Origin: Spirodela intermedia
Lineage: Eukaryota > Streptophyta > Magnoliopsida > Alismatales > Araceae
DNA: 64,000 bases
NCBI GenBank assembly: GCA_902729315.2
Contig: LR746265.1
Location: 3,142,892-3,206,891 of the forward strand
Direction: 5' to 3'
Of this stretch, positions 54,101 to 64,000 are shown piece after piece (the first letter of the stretch is position 1; every line of letters begins with the position of its first letter). Position numbers and translations under genes: made by a program. The notes beneath the pieces were generated by a model. The model saw only the letters and a list, made by a program, of their open reading frames with translations, made no database searches and was not told the DNA's origin.

Positions 54101-54629
54101 CAAGAGGTTCCCGCCCAGACTCGGAAAGTCGTCGAACACGACAAAAATCCACGATCTGATGACGGCGGGTGGATATCCCGGATTGCTGCACTGCTCGTCG
54201 GAGATGATCCAACCCAATGCTACGCAGTTATCTGTGTGAATTGCCGCATGCATAATGGTGAGTACCTGCAAGCACTCGTTGTTTTCTTCAGTTAATACTC
54301 GATCAGCGGTTTGGAGGCGGAGTATAATCTGATTAAATGTTAATGGGCCCGTTCCAATTTGTCCAGGGCTCGCTAGAAAGGACGACTTCCCCTACATAAC
54401 TTACTACTGCCCACACTGCGACGCTTTGAACGGGCCAAGACAATCCGAGGAGCTTGCTTCTGGTCCCAGTTCTGAGAAGACGGGCCCCCGTACCACCGCC
54501 CTGGACTACGTCAGCAACACCAACTCTGTTCTTGAAGAGGCTGAAATCACGAGCAGTTCTGTGACTCCTGTGGAAGCCATGGTGGGCGGAAAAGAGGAAG
54601 ACCCGCCCAGCCTGCAGGCGGTGGATTAA
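51119..54629 (+). CDS. LNP: Lunapark family ER three-way-junction protein
   Basis: Five coding exons: 51119-51379, 52346-52490, 53633-53742, 53855-54257 and 54367-54629, giving 393 residues. The N-terminal part has RKGILSRIWGKIF and KRLEYLSKEEASV. Two membrane segments follow (about residues 76-97 and 109-130) with the short VDLSWQMRALR loop between them. A charged coiled coil (139-165, RDRKALERLRAERKAKIDEL...) and YYTTQQLIQRYD come next. The Lunapark zinc ribbon is complete: C299, C302 (CVNCRMHNGLARK) and C321, C324 (YYCPHCDALN). In the family it sits in the ER membrane with both ends cytosolic, stabilises three-way tubule junctions and, in plants, acts with or against RHD3-type atlastins. 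The tail after the ribbon (325-393) is acidic and variable. The ATG directly follows a 5'UTR intron acceptor. Confidence 0.95.
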
Positions 54630-56109
54630 AAGACTGTATGGTCACTGTGTTCTCTCCTTTAATGGCAAGTGCAGCCTCCTCTTTCTGTCTTGGAATCGTA
54701 GAGGAAATGAAATTGCTGAATGTCTCTTTCTTATGAATTGTGAGTGAGAGGCGGAGACATTAGGACGCAAAAAGAAAAAAAAATGTTAATCTAATTTTAT
54801 TTTATTTTATTTTCTGCACCGTGCTTGCATGTGGAGCACGGTTTGAATCTACGCCATAATCTAAAGTGGAAGTATAACTTTGCCCGGGCCTAAGTCGGCG
54901 CCGCCAGGAAAGTTCGAACTTTGGGATGGCCCCCCTGCTGTACTGGGAGTTGGTTACTCCCTTTCCCACGATCAATGATAGGGTTTCCGCTGATGTGGGA
55001 GATCGATGACGAGGCAGAGGGATCGGCAAGAACACAATGGAAAAGAAGAGCCAGATCAGTAAGTGACTAGTGAGAGGGTAAATCGGGGAGATGAGCCTCC
55101 TCCTGGGTCTCTCTTCTTCCTTGGTCTGTGATCTCCTCCGTTGGGTCATCCTGCGTTCTGGAGCTCTCTGGAGAGGGAGACCTTTGCTTGTTTCGCTGTC
55201 TGTTTGTTTGGATTCCCCGCCGCCGAATTGGCGGCCGCAGGCGGTCTCCTCTCTCCCTTCCGTAAATCGTTAGATCATCTCTCCGGTGAAGTCCATACCC
55301 TCTTTCCCAGTCCACTCCTATCGATCATCTGGTATCCGGAAGTACTGGAAAGCTAATCCCACGTATCGATAAAAAAATTCTCATCAGGAGGCGAAAGTTG
55401 GATCCAAGAGCTCAACCCCCCTTTGTCTCGTTTCCTGATTTGAAGTCGTTCGTTCCGAGAGTTGGATCACCGGGGGGTCCTTGCCGGATTCACCATCGCC
55501 ATAATTTTTGCCAGGGGGTTCTTGAGATCTCCGCCTGGTAGGCCGCGTAGGACAGCACCGCCCTCCATCCGTGTCTACTGGAGGAGTCAACTGCCGTCGG
55601 TGCCATTCATTCATCTCTGGAGGTCAGAATACGGACTTCAAGCCAAACCATGTAGTTGATCTTCCCATGCGGAGATCATTACTGCCATAGTTTCATCACC
55701 CGCTTTTTATTCTTTCTTCGCACCCCGGCCTCAAGACGGATACTGAAGAGGAAGGAAAGCGGTGGAAGAAAGGCGCGTCTCTCTCTCATGCCAACTCAAC
55801 ACCTGACCAGGAACCTGTGTTTTTTAACATTATTAGCGAGTATGCTATCAGATGATGTATTCTCTGAAAACCGGTAAGTCGGCATCATATATAAACGTAG
55901 TGCATATTCTTAAAAAGAATTATTTTGGCTGTTCTCCCATCAAGAGATTCGGTAGAATCGGAAATGGACCCGGGTGCGTGCTCTGCGTTGACTCGGATCG
56001 TCATTCACATGGCGTATATAGAATGGCTCGTCACATGAGCAACTGTACGATATTTTATCGGATATTACTCTGTCGATAAATTTGGCAACAATCTGGGCGG
56101 CCGGAAGAG
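54630..56109. other. Convergent intergenic region between LNP and GA2ox
   Basis: 1.5 kb between stop codons. The left end should be the LNP 3'UTR, with A-rich and TTTTATTTTATTTTATTTT stretches near 54770-54815. The rest, including ORFs at 54802-55149 (minus) and 55091-55877 (plus), has no family match, domain or splice structure that I can support. Confidence 0.5.
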
Positions 56110-57978
56110 CTAGCGGAGGAATCTGGGGAGGCCGATTTTCTGGCCGGTGGCGTTGACGTCCTCTTGCACCTGGCGGCGGTACTCGCCGAAAGTGAACTTC
56201 CGGTAGGGGGAGGGCTCGCTGCAGGAGCCGATGACCGAATCGAATGAGGGGCACATGAAGTAGGCGACGGAGTACCTCTCCTTCTCGCTGCAGGCGAGGA
56301 CCCGGTGCTCTACGCTCTTGTACACGTCGTTGCTCCACGCCTGCCGACAAGCCCAAGGAAAAGCTCCCGTCAGAAGGAGAAGAAGAAGATGATGACGGCG
56401 AAGAAGCAGAAGGGTCCCGCTGGCGGCCAACTCCGCCGGAAAGCGGCCCCTCTTTCCCCAAAAGTTGGGCTCCGGATGAGCATGATCCGCCGCAAGAGTT
56501 GACATACTTGGTGCATCAACCTTCCTTTAGTAAACTATGAGGGTTGTCTGCCGCGCAGAGCGCATCTTCCTGGGGTTTTCAATTACAGGAGAAAAAAACT
56601 TTTTGAGGGGGTGAATTATAACAATTTTTTTGGGGACCAAGGTAACGATTGTTGGCCACATTAGCATCTCGTTAACTGGGGAAGTTGACTTTTCTGTGTG
56701 AGCGGGTTCGACTCGAGGACGTGCTGCTCCCTTGAAAAATTCACTAGAGTTTTGCGAAAATATGACATATATTCATCTCAAGAGGAGAAATTCACGCGAT
56801 ACAAACGGTGAAATCATACATTTCGAACTACGGTTTGTATACACAATTATGAAGATTTATAGAACAGTGACCGGCGATTGCGTGTAAAAAGTATTCATGG
56901 TATCAGTCCACTTCGTATCGGGTGTCCCCATGTGAGGAGGCCCCCGATGTCAACGGCGGACGAATCTGCGGTGGAGCCAGCTGTGACTGTGGAAAAATGA
57001 GCTACGGAGACGAGTGGCGCGTTGCCGCGCGGCGGGGCTCACCTGGAAAAGGTCTCCGATGTTGACGATGAGAGCGTCGGGGTTCGGTCTGACGGCAACC
57101 CAGTTGGAATCCTTCATCAGCTGTAACCCACCGACCTGGTCTTGATGGAGGACGGTGATGAAATCGCTGTCTGTGTGCGGCACCAGCCCAAAGGCCTCCT
57201 GCGAGAAAGGGCACCTCGGGTAGCGGTTGAGGCGGAGGAAGCACGACGCCTTGCTGCAGCTCTCCGCCGGGAGCTTCCCCCGGTGGCCCAGGTTGCCGGC
57301 GAGGACACCGGCGATCGTCGCGGCGAGCTCGGAGATGGCACCGGCGAACCTCTCCATTGCCTCCCTGACAAGGTGGAAGAATCTCTCTGCATGTCAAGAC
57401 GGATATTATTCATGGCCATTGCACCTGGTGGAGCACACCAGAAAGCCCGACCTTGAAATGGGAAGAACGGAGTGAAGCAGTGAGAGAGGGAAGGGGTGGT
57501 GTTGTTACCTTAGCGAGGTGAATTCTTCCTCGTCTCCATTGGAGGGGTCCTCGTTCCCCTCGCAGATGTTGGCAAGAGGGATGTGGAAGGCCTCAGACCA
57601 GTTGAGCTGGCTGGCGCGCGTGGCGGTCGGCGTTCCCCACCGGTAAGACCCGTTGAGGAGCTTGCAGCAGCTGGACTTCCTCTCGAAGGGCATCTCAAAC
57701 AGGCTCTTCTGTTCCCTCCTCATCTCCTCGAGGAGCTCTCGGCTGATCCCGTGGTTCACAACCTGAAAGAAGCCCCACGCCGACGAAGCTTCCGCCATGG
57801 CCGCGACGCAGGTCTGCCTCTCCCGCTCGTCGTCGCTACTCAGACCTCCGAGATCGACCAAAGGCAGTTCACATTCCCTCTCATTGTGCAGGCACCGGCT
57901 GGTGTTGCGGCCGGAAGAATCGCGGAAAAATTCTCCGTACCGGACTACAAAGGGGGGTTCGCAGATAAATTCTTCCAT
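56110..57978 (-). CDS. GA2ox: Gibberellin 2-beta-dioxygenase, C20 type (GA2ox8-like)
   Basis: Three exons: 57509-57978, 57043-57364 and 56110-56340, giving 340 residues, the usual length. Introns are 144 and 702 nt. It is a 2-oxoglutarate/Fe(II) dioxygenase with iron ligands H220 and D222 (VPHTDSDF) and H276 (SVEHRV), and the 2-oxoglutarate pair R286/S288 (ERYSVAYF). Other family blocks are WGFFQVVNHGIS, GSYRWGTP, LNWSEAFHIP, QDQVGGLQL and NIGDLFQAWSND. The SYRWGTP and WSEAFH blocks and the overall match to Arabidopsis GA2ox7/8 point to the class that 2-hydroxylates C20 gibberellin precursors, lowering active gibberellin. Substrate class is inferred from similarity. A (GA)n leader lies just upstream of the ATG. 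The exon 2 acceptor CCTTGTCAG/GGAGGC is chosen because it keeps frame (TSLREAMERF). Confidence 0.95.
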
Positions 57979-59146
57979 GACCCTCTCTCTTTCTCTCTCT
58001 CTCTCTCTGCTGGTGATTCAGTGAGTAGGTGCTCGAGCCGTTTGGAGAGGTACGGGGTATGGGGATTAAGGGGAGTATTTGGAGGGCCTTTTAAAGGAGA
58101 GAGCGGACGGCGGTGGGTGGAAATTGGCCAGACGCCGCCATAAGCCTTGCTTCGGAGGAGCTCGACGCACACTTTTCATTCCGCAAAGGGATCAACTTTA
58201 ATTTTATCCGGATTAATTCATTCTAAAATTTACTGTTTAATCCGCCGTGATGGCTGTCGCCGTCCTAGGGATGATTGCAGAGAATATCCTCCACCGGTCT
58301 TCGCCGATCGACGGAAGCGACTTGCGAGGATTTCACGTGCCCCCTCAATAATGAGGCATTGGGGTCATCGTCGTAACGGCCGAAAATCGGATGCCTGTCA
58401 CTCTAAAGAATCGAGTCGACTTTTCCGCGCCGCTGTGCTGTTGACTTTCCCTGTGCGCTCCTCGTGCGTTGACTATTGAATATAAGCTCGGCCAGACTCA
58501 TGTCTCCAATAGTCGTCGTCTTTCCCCGTATCTAACTATGATACGTACAAAAATCGGGCGTCCTGAGTGGCGATAGACATATCTGGATCTGGCCCGCATA
58601 AGCCCATCAACTTTGACTGACCTGGATCTCCCACTGTATTTAATTAAACACGCGTATGATTCAATCACTTCGATCCGATTTCCCCATCAAATCCGATCCG
58701 CCGGTCTGATCTTGGTCAAGATATTTATTCACAAACACCCACGAATTCGTCCGATCCAGCGCACGTCAAACGGGCCGGTCAAATTCCCATCGCTGAGAAA
58801 ACGATTGTCTATGAATTAGTCGCCAACTTGGTTCGCACGGCTTTAATACTATCAACATTTTAAAACGCGGAGGGTTCCATCAGTTAGCAGTGCCATCCAC
58901 TTTCGGGTCACTATACACCACTATTCCGAGTTACTCCCCCACTCGTTTTATGCATTAAAATATCGGACTTTCAGCCGACCCGAGGTCTTCGGCCCCCACT
59001 CTGGAACAGTGCCAGCTGGAGCAGTGAGAAGATCCCATCACCGCCGGCGAATTCGCCTGTTCGACGGCGAAGAAAGTCGTAAAGGGCTCTCCCGACAGAT
59101 AGCGAAATGAACAAGTTATGCACAGTCATCCAGCAAGGAAAGACGC
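57979..59146. promoter_or_regulatory. GA2ox promoter and PPR 3' flank
   Basis: The first 120 bp upstream of the GA2ox ATG contain a CT microsatellite (57983-58008) that would lie in the leader as (GA)n. A CTTTTAAAGG site near 58090 is a possible TATA-like box on the minus strand. The rest is unstructured, with short ORFs only. The PPR 3'UTR should occupy the right end. Confidence 0.45.
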
Positions 59147-61897
59147 TCAGATTACGTCCAGCCAGTCCCTGTGAGAATCACCCTTCGGAGGATTCAGCCT
59201 CGGAATGGCCCCCTGGCCCCAGCCTCTCTGCACCTGTTTGAGGATCTTCATGGCGATTCCGCTCCCTTCGTCCCTGCAAGGAAAGGACCAATAATAAGTT
59301 TCTTTCTCCTCCGAGAATCGGGAATAAGGAGAGCGGGTGGGTTCATATGCATGCACATACTTGTTTAATATGGCCTGCCAATCGGCGTCATGCGGCCCGT
59401 CTTGCTTCCGCCGCTGAGCGAATTCTTTCCCTTCGGAGCTCGTCCATGTCGCCAAACCGTTCCTTCCCCTTCGGCAGTGAGAAAGAATGGAACTTGTCTC
59501 ATCGTGAAGGGAGATCATGTCCATCATCAGCGCTGAGAGCCGGTCGACTTCCTGCTTGCTGCCCCTCTTGCCCAGATGATCGATCACTGGCATGAAGGCG
59601 GCGGGATCAAAAATGTACCCCCTGCCCATCAGGAGATCGAGAATGCCGCGGGCGTCTTCCGCCTTGTCTCCCCTGCACAGTTCTGCGATCAGATACTTGT
59701 ATGAGGCATGCTCAATGGCGATGCCCTTCTCTACGGCGGCTCGGAAGAGTTCCTTGGCCTCGGACAGCTTCCCATGGGCGCAGAGCTCGCGGCACATCAG
59801 GCTGTAGAGGGCGTCCTCCCGGCCGCCGCATAAGAATAAACCCTTCCGAAACGATCCAAGAGCCGCTTCAAAGTTTCCCAACTTGCAAAAGGCCATGATC
59901 AGGCACCTCAAAGATGAAATCAATGGAGAGATGCCCCTGTTCGACATCTCATCCAGTAGCGAGGCGGCCTCTGTTTCCCTCCCCTCTTCACAGAAGATGC
60001 TGATGAGACTGTTGTAAGTGAACACGTCAGGGGCGATTCCTCGTTCTCGCATTTCCTTCTTCAAGATGTCGATCTGGTCGAACTGGTTCTTCCGGCCCAT
60101 ACTGTGGATCAGAGCGTTGTAGGCTCTGACGCTCGGGCCGTGGCATCCTTTCTCCATGTCTCTCAAAACCTTGATGGCCGAGGAGAGCTTACCGTGCTCG
60201 CAGAAACCGTGAATGAAGGATTCATAGATGACCTGATCGGGAGAAATGTTCCCCCCCACCATTTCAACGTACTTCTTCTTCGCTTCATCGAATCTTCCCG
60301 CCGAGCATAGCGCGGTGATCACAGATGAATAGGTGATCACATCTGGAGAGCACTTTGCGCCATTGCCGGCATCGCTTAACATACCAAGAAACATGTTTCC
60401 CAACTCTCCAAGAGATGCGCTCCCATGAAGCCACATGTCGCCGACGATCTCCATAGCCACGTCCACCTTTCCGCTCTTGCAGAGGCCGTCGACCACCGTG
60501 TTGCAGGTCACCTTGTCCGTCTCAAGGCCCTTTTCGTTCATCTTCCGCAGGAGTCGTTCAGCTTCTTCAGTCCTGCCTTCCCTCCAAAGGCTTCGCAACA
60601 ATATGTTGCAGGTGAAGGTGTTCGGAGGGCATCCATCTCTCACCATCTCATGAAGAACCCGACTGGCCTCGGAAACCTTCCTTTGGGCGCAATATGCATG
60701 CAGCATCGTGCTGTAGGTCACCGTATCCGGCTTGATTTCTCTGTCTCTCATCACCTTCATCAGCGACCGAGCATCTGAAATCAGCCCATCTCTGCACAAG
60801 CCGAAAATCATGGTGTTATATGTGTATATGTCAAGTCCGACACCTGCTTGTGTCATCTCCGACAACAATGCCCGGGCCTCCAGCAGCTTTCCATACCTCA
60901 CTAAACCAGACAGCCAAATGTTGTAGGTCTCCACCTTCCCAAACAGACCGTCCCTTCTCATGGCCTCGACTAGACCCGCAGCCTCGGCGATCATGCCCCC
61001 TTTGCAGAATGCATCGAGCATTATATTGTAAGTGGCCGAGTTTGGCCTAGGCAAGCCTAATTCACTGTCACTCTGCATGTCCCTGAAGACCTTGGAAGCC
61101 TCTGCAACACTGCCTGCCTTGCAAAGAGCGGATATCCTTGAATTGAAAGTGACGACATTTGGGTTTAGATGCTCCCCTCTCATTCTCTCCACCAATCTCT
61201 CTGCCTCGTCAACCTTGCCTTCCCTACAGAACCCGGATACCAATGTGTTGTAGATCGTTTGATTTGGAGAGCAACGGAAACTCCCCATCATGTTCAAGAG
61301 CTCCGCAGCTTTAACACTGAGCCCTGATCTGCAGTATCCACGGACCAAGATACCGAAGCTGAATTGATTTGGCGCACAACCTTTTGTCGGCATTTTATCG
61401 AACAACCGGCGAGCCTCAGCGAGACGACCCGATTCGCACAGAGAGAGCATCAGTAGGTTGAATGTGTACGTCTCCGGCGAGATCCCGGAGACGAGCATAT
61501 CCTTATAGACGAGCTCCACCAAGTCCGGCCGATTCCCCTTGAACGACGACTCCAAGAGAGAGTTGTAAAGGCACAGACGAGGGACTGTCGAGGAGAAGTG
61601 GCTGCGGAGGGAGAGTAACTGCGAAAAGGCCTCATCGAGCAGGCCAGACCGAGCTGAAGCCTGCGCGAGGACGGTGAGCGCGCCGTAGGCCGTCTCAGGC
61701 GAGCAGAGGGCGAGGAGATCGCGATGGAGCTCCCGAATCTCCGGGAGCATCCGGGCCCTCGTGACGATGCGGGAGATGGCCGTCAAAGGCCGGAGGGAAC
61801 GGATGGAGGATGGGGACTGGAGGAAGTGCTTGAACATTCGCCATGCCAGAACAGGGTCTTCGGCATTCCTGTACAGCACATCGGCCAGCGGGCTCAT
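59147..61897 (-). CDS. P-class pentatricopeptide repeat protein (At2g17140-like)
   Basis: Two exons: 59361-61897 and 59147-59273, giving 887 residues. The 87-nt intron 59274-59360 (AACAA/GTATGTG ... CTTGCAG/GGACG) has no stop and is a multiple of three, so unspliced RNA would encode 916. I favour splicing because ILNK joins DEGSGIAMKILKQVQRGWGQG, as in Arabidopsis At2g17140 relatives. About 19 canonical 35-residue PPR motifs fill residues 70-800 (e.g. YTYNTMIFGLCRDGLISDA, VITYSSVITALCSAGRFDEA) with no E, DYW or SMR domain. P-class PPRs bind single-stranded organelle RNA, one base per repeat, in processing, stability or translation. The target compartment is not obvious from the short N-terminus; mitochondria are likely but unproven. 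Site II motifs lie upstream at 61969-62028. Confidence 0.93.
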   Translation of the reverse strand: MSPLADVLYRNAEDPVLAWRMFKHFLQSPSSIRSLRPLTAISRIVTRARMLPEIRELHRDLLALCSPETAYGALTVLAQASARSGLLDEAFSQLLSLRSHFSSTVPRLCLYNSLLESSFKGNRPDLVELVYKDMLVSGISPETYTFNLLMLSLCESGRLAEARRLFDKMPTKGCAPNQFSFGILVRGYCRSGLSVKAAELLNMMGSFRCSPNQTIYNTLVSGFCREGKVDEAERLVERMRGEHLNPNVVTFNSRISALCKAGSVAEASKVFRDMQSDSELGLPRPNSATYNIMLDAFCKGGMIAEAAGLVEAMRRDGLFGKVETYNIWLSGLVRYGKLLEARALLSEMTQAGVGLDIYTYNTMIFGLCRDGLISDARSLMKVMRDREIKPDTVTYSTMLHAYCAQRKVSEASRVLHEMVRDGCPPNTFTCNILLRSLWREGRTEEAERLLRKMNEKGLETDKVTCNTVVDGLCKSGKVDVAMEIVGDMWLHGSASLGELGNMFLGMLSDAGNGAKCSPDVITYSSVITALCSAGRFDEAKKKYVEMVGGNISPDQVIYESFIHGFCEHGKLSSAIKVLRDMEKGCHGPSVRAYNALIHSMGRKNQFDQIDILKKEMRERGIAPDVFTYNSLISIFCEEGRETEAASLLDEMSNRGISPLISSLRCLIMAFCKLGNFEAALGSFRKGLFLCGGREDALYSLMCRELCAHGKLSEAKELFRAAVEKGIAIEHASYKYLIAELCRGDKAEDARGILDLLMGRGYIFDPAAFMPVIDHLGKRGSKQEVDRLSALMMDMISLHDETSSILSHCRRGRNGLATWTSSEGKEFAQRRKQDGPHDADWQAILNKYVHAYEPTRSPYSRFSEEKETYYWSFPCRDEGSGIAMKILKQVQRGWGQGAIPRLNPPKGDSHRDWLDVI

Positions 61898-62666
61898 GGA
61901 AACACAGACCGAGAGACGTTCAGAGAGGTATTCTGCGAAGCCGCAGAATAGAAGGCAGCATGGTATATTGGGCCGAACTCTATAAATTATCTATTGGGTC
62001 GGCTCAATATAAGTTATAACATGGCCCATTTACTTAAACCCCCATCGGCCCCGGCTTATTTCGGATGATTGAGCATCGAGGACTTATCTATAACTCCTAT
62101 CTTTCATAAGGGCCAAAAGAAAAAAAGTATGACTTTACTGATTTGCCGGCGGAGTGGACGGCATCTGACGGAGGCGACGTAAAATGATCAGAGTAGGCGT
62201 ACGACCTATCTTAGGGTCAGTTATTGGACGGTCCGATTTCGTGACCGCCACCGTTCGGTCGATCGACCCCGGCATGTACTCTCTGGGCGTCGGTAGGCCA
62301 ATCGTCACCGTAGGAGTACGATCCAGCGGTGCTAGCGCGTTTGGAGTCGAACGGACAATCTCCCGCTGGCGGGTTCTGACCGTCCGATCTCCAGATTGGC
62401 GGATCGGCCGTCAGATTTGTTTATGTGCCTCCAAGTTGTCCGCTCAGAAGTACAGCTGAGCCAGATTGGAGAGAGCCCAGGTGGCTCGGGCCCATTTGTG
62501 ATTCCAGCAATCTTATTGGACGGCCCACCGCCGTCGTCGTTTCGCGGTCGGTCCATCATTCTCAGGGCCCAGGATGAAGGCTGACCTCTCGTAGCGCCGT
62601 TGGATCCTCACGTGATGGGCGGCGGATTCGGGAGGGTACATCTGTCGCTGTAAGAAAGGGGTGGAG

Positions 62667-62702
62667 CGGGGCGGGGCGGGGCGGGGCGGGGCGGGGCGGG
62701 GC
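62667..62702. repeat. (CGGGG)7 tandem repeat, potential G-quadruplex
   Basis: Seven uninterrupted CGGGG units on the plus strand, next to GGGGTGGAG on the left and GGCAGGG on the right. Four or more GGGG runs with 1-nt loops meet the usual G-quadruplex rule. Confidence 0.95.
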
Positions 62703-63840
62703 AGGGCGTCTGAAGGCACACGTGAGTTGTGGGCCCCGCAGAGCCCGAGACGCCCATGAGACAGAATTTTTTTTTCACACGCGTCCATGTGCACCGGAGG
62801 GGGTGGTTGACCGCCGCTGGGGGGAAGGTGGTACGGGGGAGATAGAGAAAACGGAGGGTGGCGGTGAAGGCTGTGAAGAAAGAGGAGACAAGAGGGTCAT
62901 CTCGTTCGGCCTTTGTTTCTGGTTATCTGTACCAACTCTTCCATTCCACGCTTCTATCCGAAGACCTAGAGGCTACGGTGGCCGCGGTGAGGCCCGAAGC
63001 AAACAGTGAGCCCTAAGGTCGAGGAGCTTGGCAGAGACGGTGGCACTGGCACTGGCACTGGCAGCTGCAGGAAGGCGACGAAAGAAGACAGCGTGAAAGA
63101 TAAGCTCAGGGACAGGAAAGGAGGAACGGTGGACAGAGCTCCACACCTCGCTTCTCATTTCTTATTCCAGTGGGCTCCCAGTGCTGTCTATTTTCGATCC
63201 TAGTTGGGAGCTGCTCTTCCTCACTTCTTCCTCTTCCTCTTTCCCTTCTCTTCTGTTTCCCCTGCTACACTTCCTCCCATTCGCGTTTGGAAGCTTGCGT
63301 TGGACACATACACCTACAGACGGTCGGCGGTTGCCTGGTGAATATCCCGCCCTTGTGCTTTTCCTTTCCACTTTGTTTTTATACTTTTGTTCTTAAAAGA
63401 CGGGAAAAGGGCTAGGGAAGGATTGCGACTGATGAGAGTTGTCCCTCTCAATCGATAGCTGTTTTTAGATTGCCGCTGCAAAGGGTAGGAGCAAATGCTC
63501 CGGCAACTTCTCACTACCGCCGGGATTATGTTTTGCTGATTGTTGGAGTGGCTAAGGCTTCACATTGGAGTTATAATGGAGCGGGGAGGGGTTATCGACA
63601 GTGACCTTGAATTTCTAACGAGTAGGAGATTTTCCGGAGTGTTCTCCATCATCCATCCTTCTTGGTTCCTCCTCTTCTGCCTTCTTTACTCTACTATTTT
63701 TCTCCATCACGTGTTCCTGCGCTTACTCCTCCTTTGCTTTCTCCTTCTTCTCGGCGCTCCGTTAAGTACATACGCGCACCATTCTCTTCTTTTAAGTGGA
63801 GTAACTGCCCCCGCTCCCATCGGTCTGCGTGGGACGAACG

Positions 63841-63842
<2 letters not shown>

Positions 63843-63873
<31 letters not shown>
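63843..63873. repeat. (CT)n microsatellite
   Basis: About 15 CT units, followed by C-rich sequence (CCCTCCCC, CCCCCC). Confidence 0.9.
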
Positions 63874-63879
<6 letters not shown>

Positions 63880-64000
63880 CCCTTCCCCCCCATCTCCGCC
63901 CCCCCCGGGGAATCTGTCTTCCCATTTGTAGCACGAGTCGTCTCCGTCCGAGCTGAAAAGACGGTCTCTTTTCTCTTCTTTTCGCCACAAAGTTCAACAG

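Larger units (their letters stand above)
61898..64000. other. Right-edge intergenic DNA
   Basis: The first 150 bp hold the PPR promoter, with GGGCC/GGCCC motifs near 61970 and 62023 and a TTTATAG box (minus) near 61980-61987. No gene is recognised beyond it. There is a (CGGGG)n tract at 62667-62702. From 63100 onward the DNA is CT-rich on the plus strand, ending with a (CT)n run at about 63843-63873, which resembles the leader of a plus-strand gene starting beyond 64 kb. Confidence 0.45.

Noticed and set aside
53693-54295. 200-codon ORF on plus in LNP
   Set aside because: Only its middle (exon 4) is real; the start lies out of frame in exon 3 and intron 3, and the end reads into intron 4.
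54840-55000. tRNA-like or organelle-derived segment (GTTCGAACTTTGGGATGG)
   Set aside because: No cloverleaf could be drawn and no matching acceptor stem was found.

Overview
This is nuclear DNA from a flowering plant. The evidence is GT-AG introns of very uneven length, TGGGCC/GGCCCA (site II) promoter motifs, CT/GA-rich leaders, and proteins that align over their full length with plant families. The sequence alone does not settle the lineage within angiosperms. I resolved eight protein-coding genes to exon level by matching splice phases. All fit known families except one plastid protein of unknown function.

Layout, left to right. (1) 1-5278, minus: the 5' part of a BAR-domain ARF-GAP (AGD2/AGD4 type), which runs off the left edge. 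(2) 7340-8739, plus: a plastid-targeted DUF3067-like protein, divergent from gene 1. (3) 9278-20561, minus: the 21-exon gene for THO complex subunit 1 (HPR1), convergent with gene 2. (4) 22090-22905, plus: a type-A cytokinin response regulator, divergent from HPR1. (5) 25283-28099, minus: a cytokinin dehydrogenase (CKX), tail to tail with the response regulator. (6) 28.1-33.9 kb: an unassigned intergenic stretch with several microsatellites. (7) 33.9-50.5 kb: an AT-rich block with no genes, made of decayed repeats. A 2.1-kb GC-rich solo LTR with an intact 5-bp target duplication and a perfect 274-bp tandem duplication lie inside it. (8) 51119-54629, plus: Lunapark (LNP), an ER-junction protein. 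(9) 56110-57978, minus: a C20-type gibberellin 2-oxidase. (10) 59147-61897, minus: a P-class PPR protein of the At2g17140 type. (11) 62-64 kb: no gene seen, with a (CGGGG)7 tract and a CT microsatellite.

Three genes concern hormones: CKX destroys cytokinin, the type-A regulator damps cytokinin signalling, and GA2ox inactivates gibberellin. The CKX/type-A pair lies within 2.4 kb and both act as negative feedback on one hormone. The other genes are housekeeping (mRNA export, vesicle traffic, ER shape, organelle RNA). I found no new multi-gene system. The most useful observations are the solo LTR, the PPR gene's in-frame, stop-free 87-nt intron, the ambiguous last splice acceptor of the response regulator, the cytokinin gene pair, and the conserved plastid protein of unknown function.
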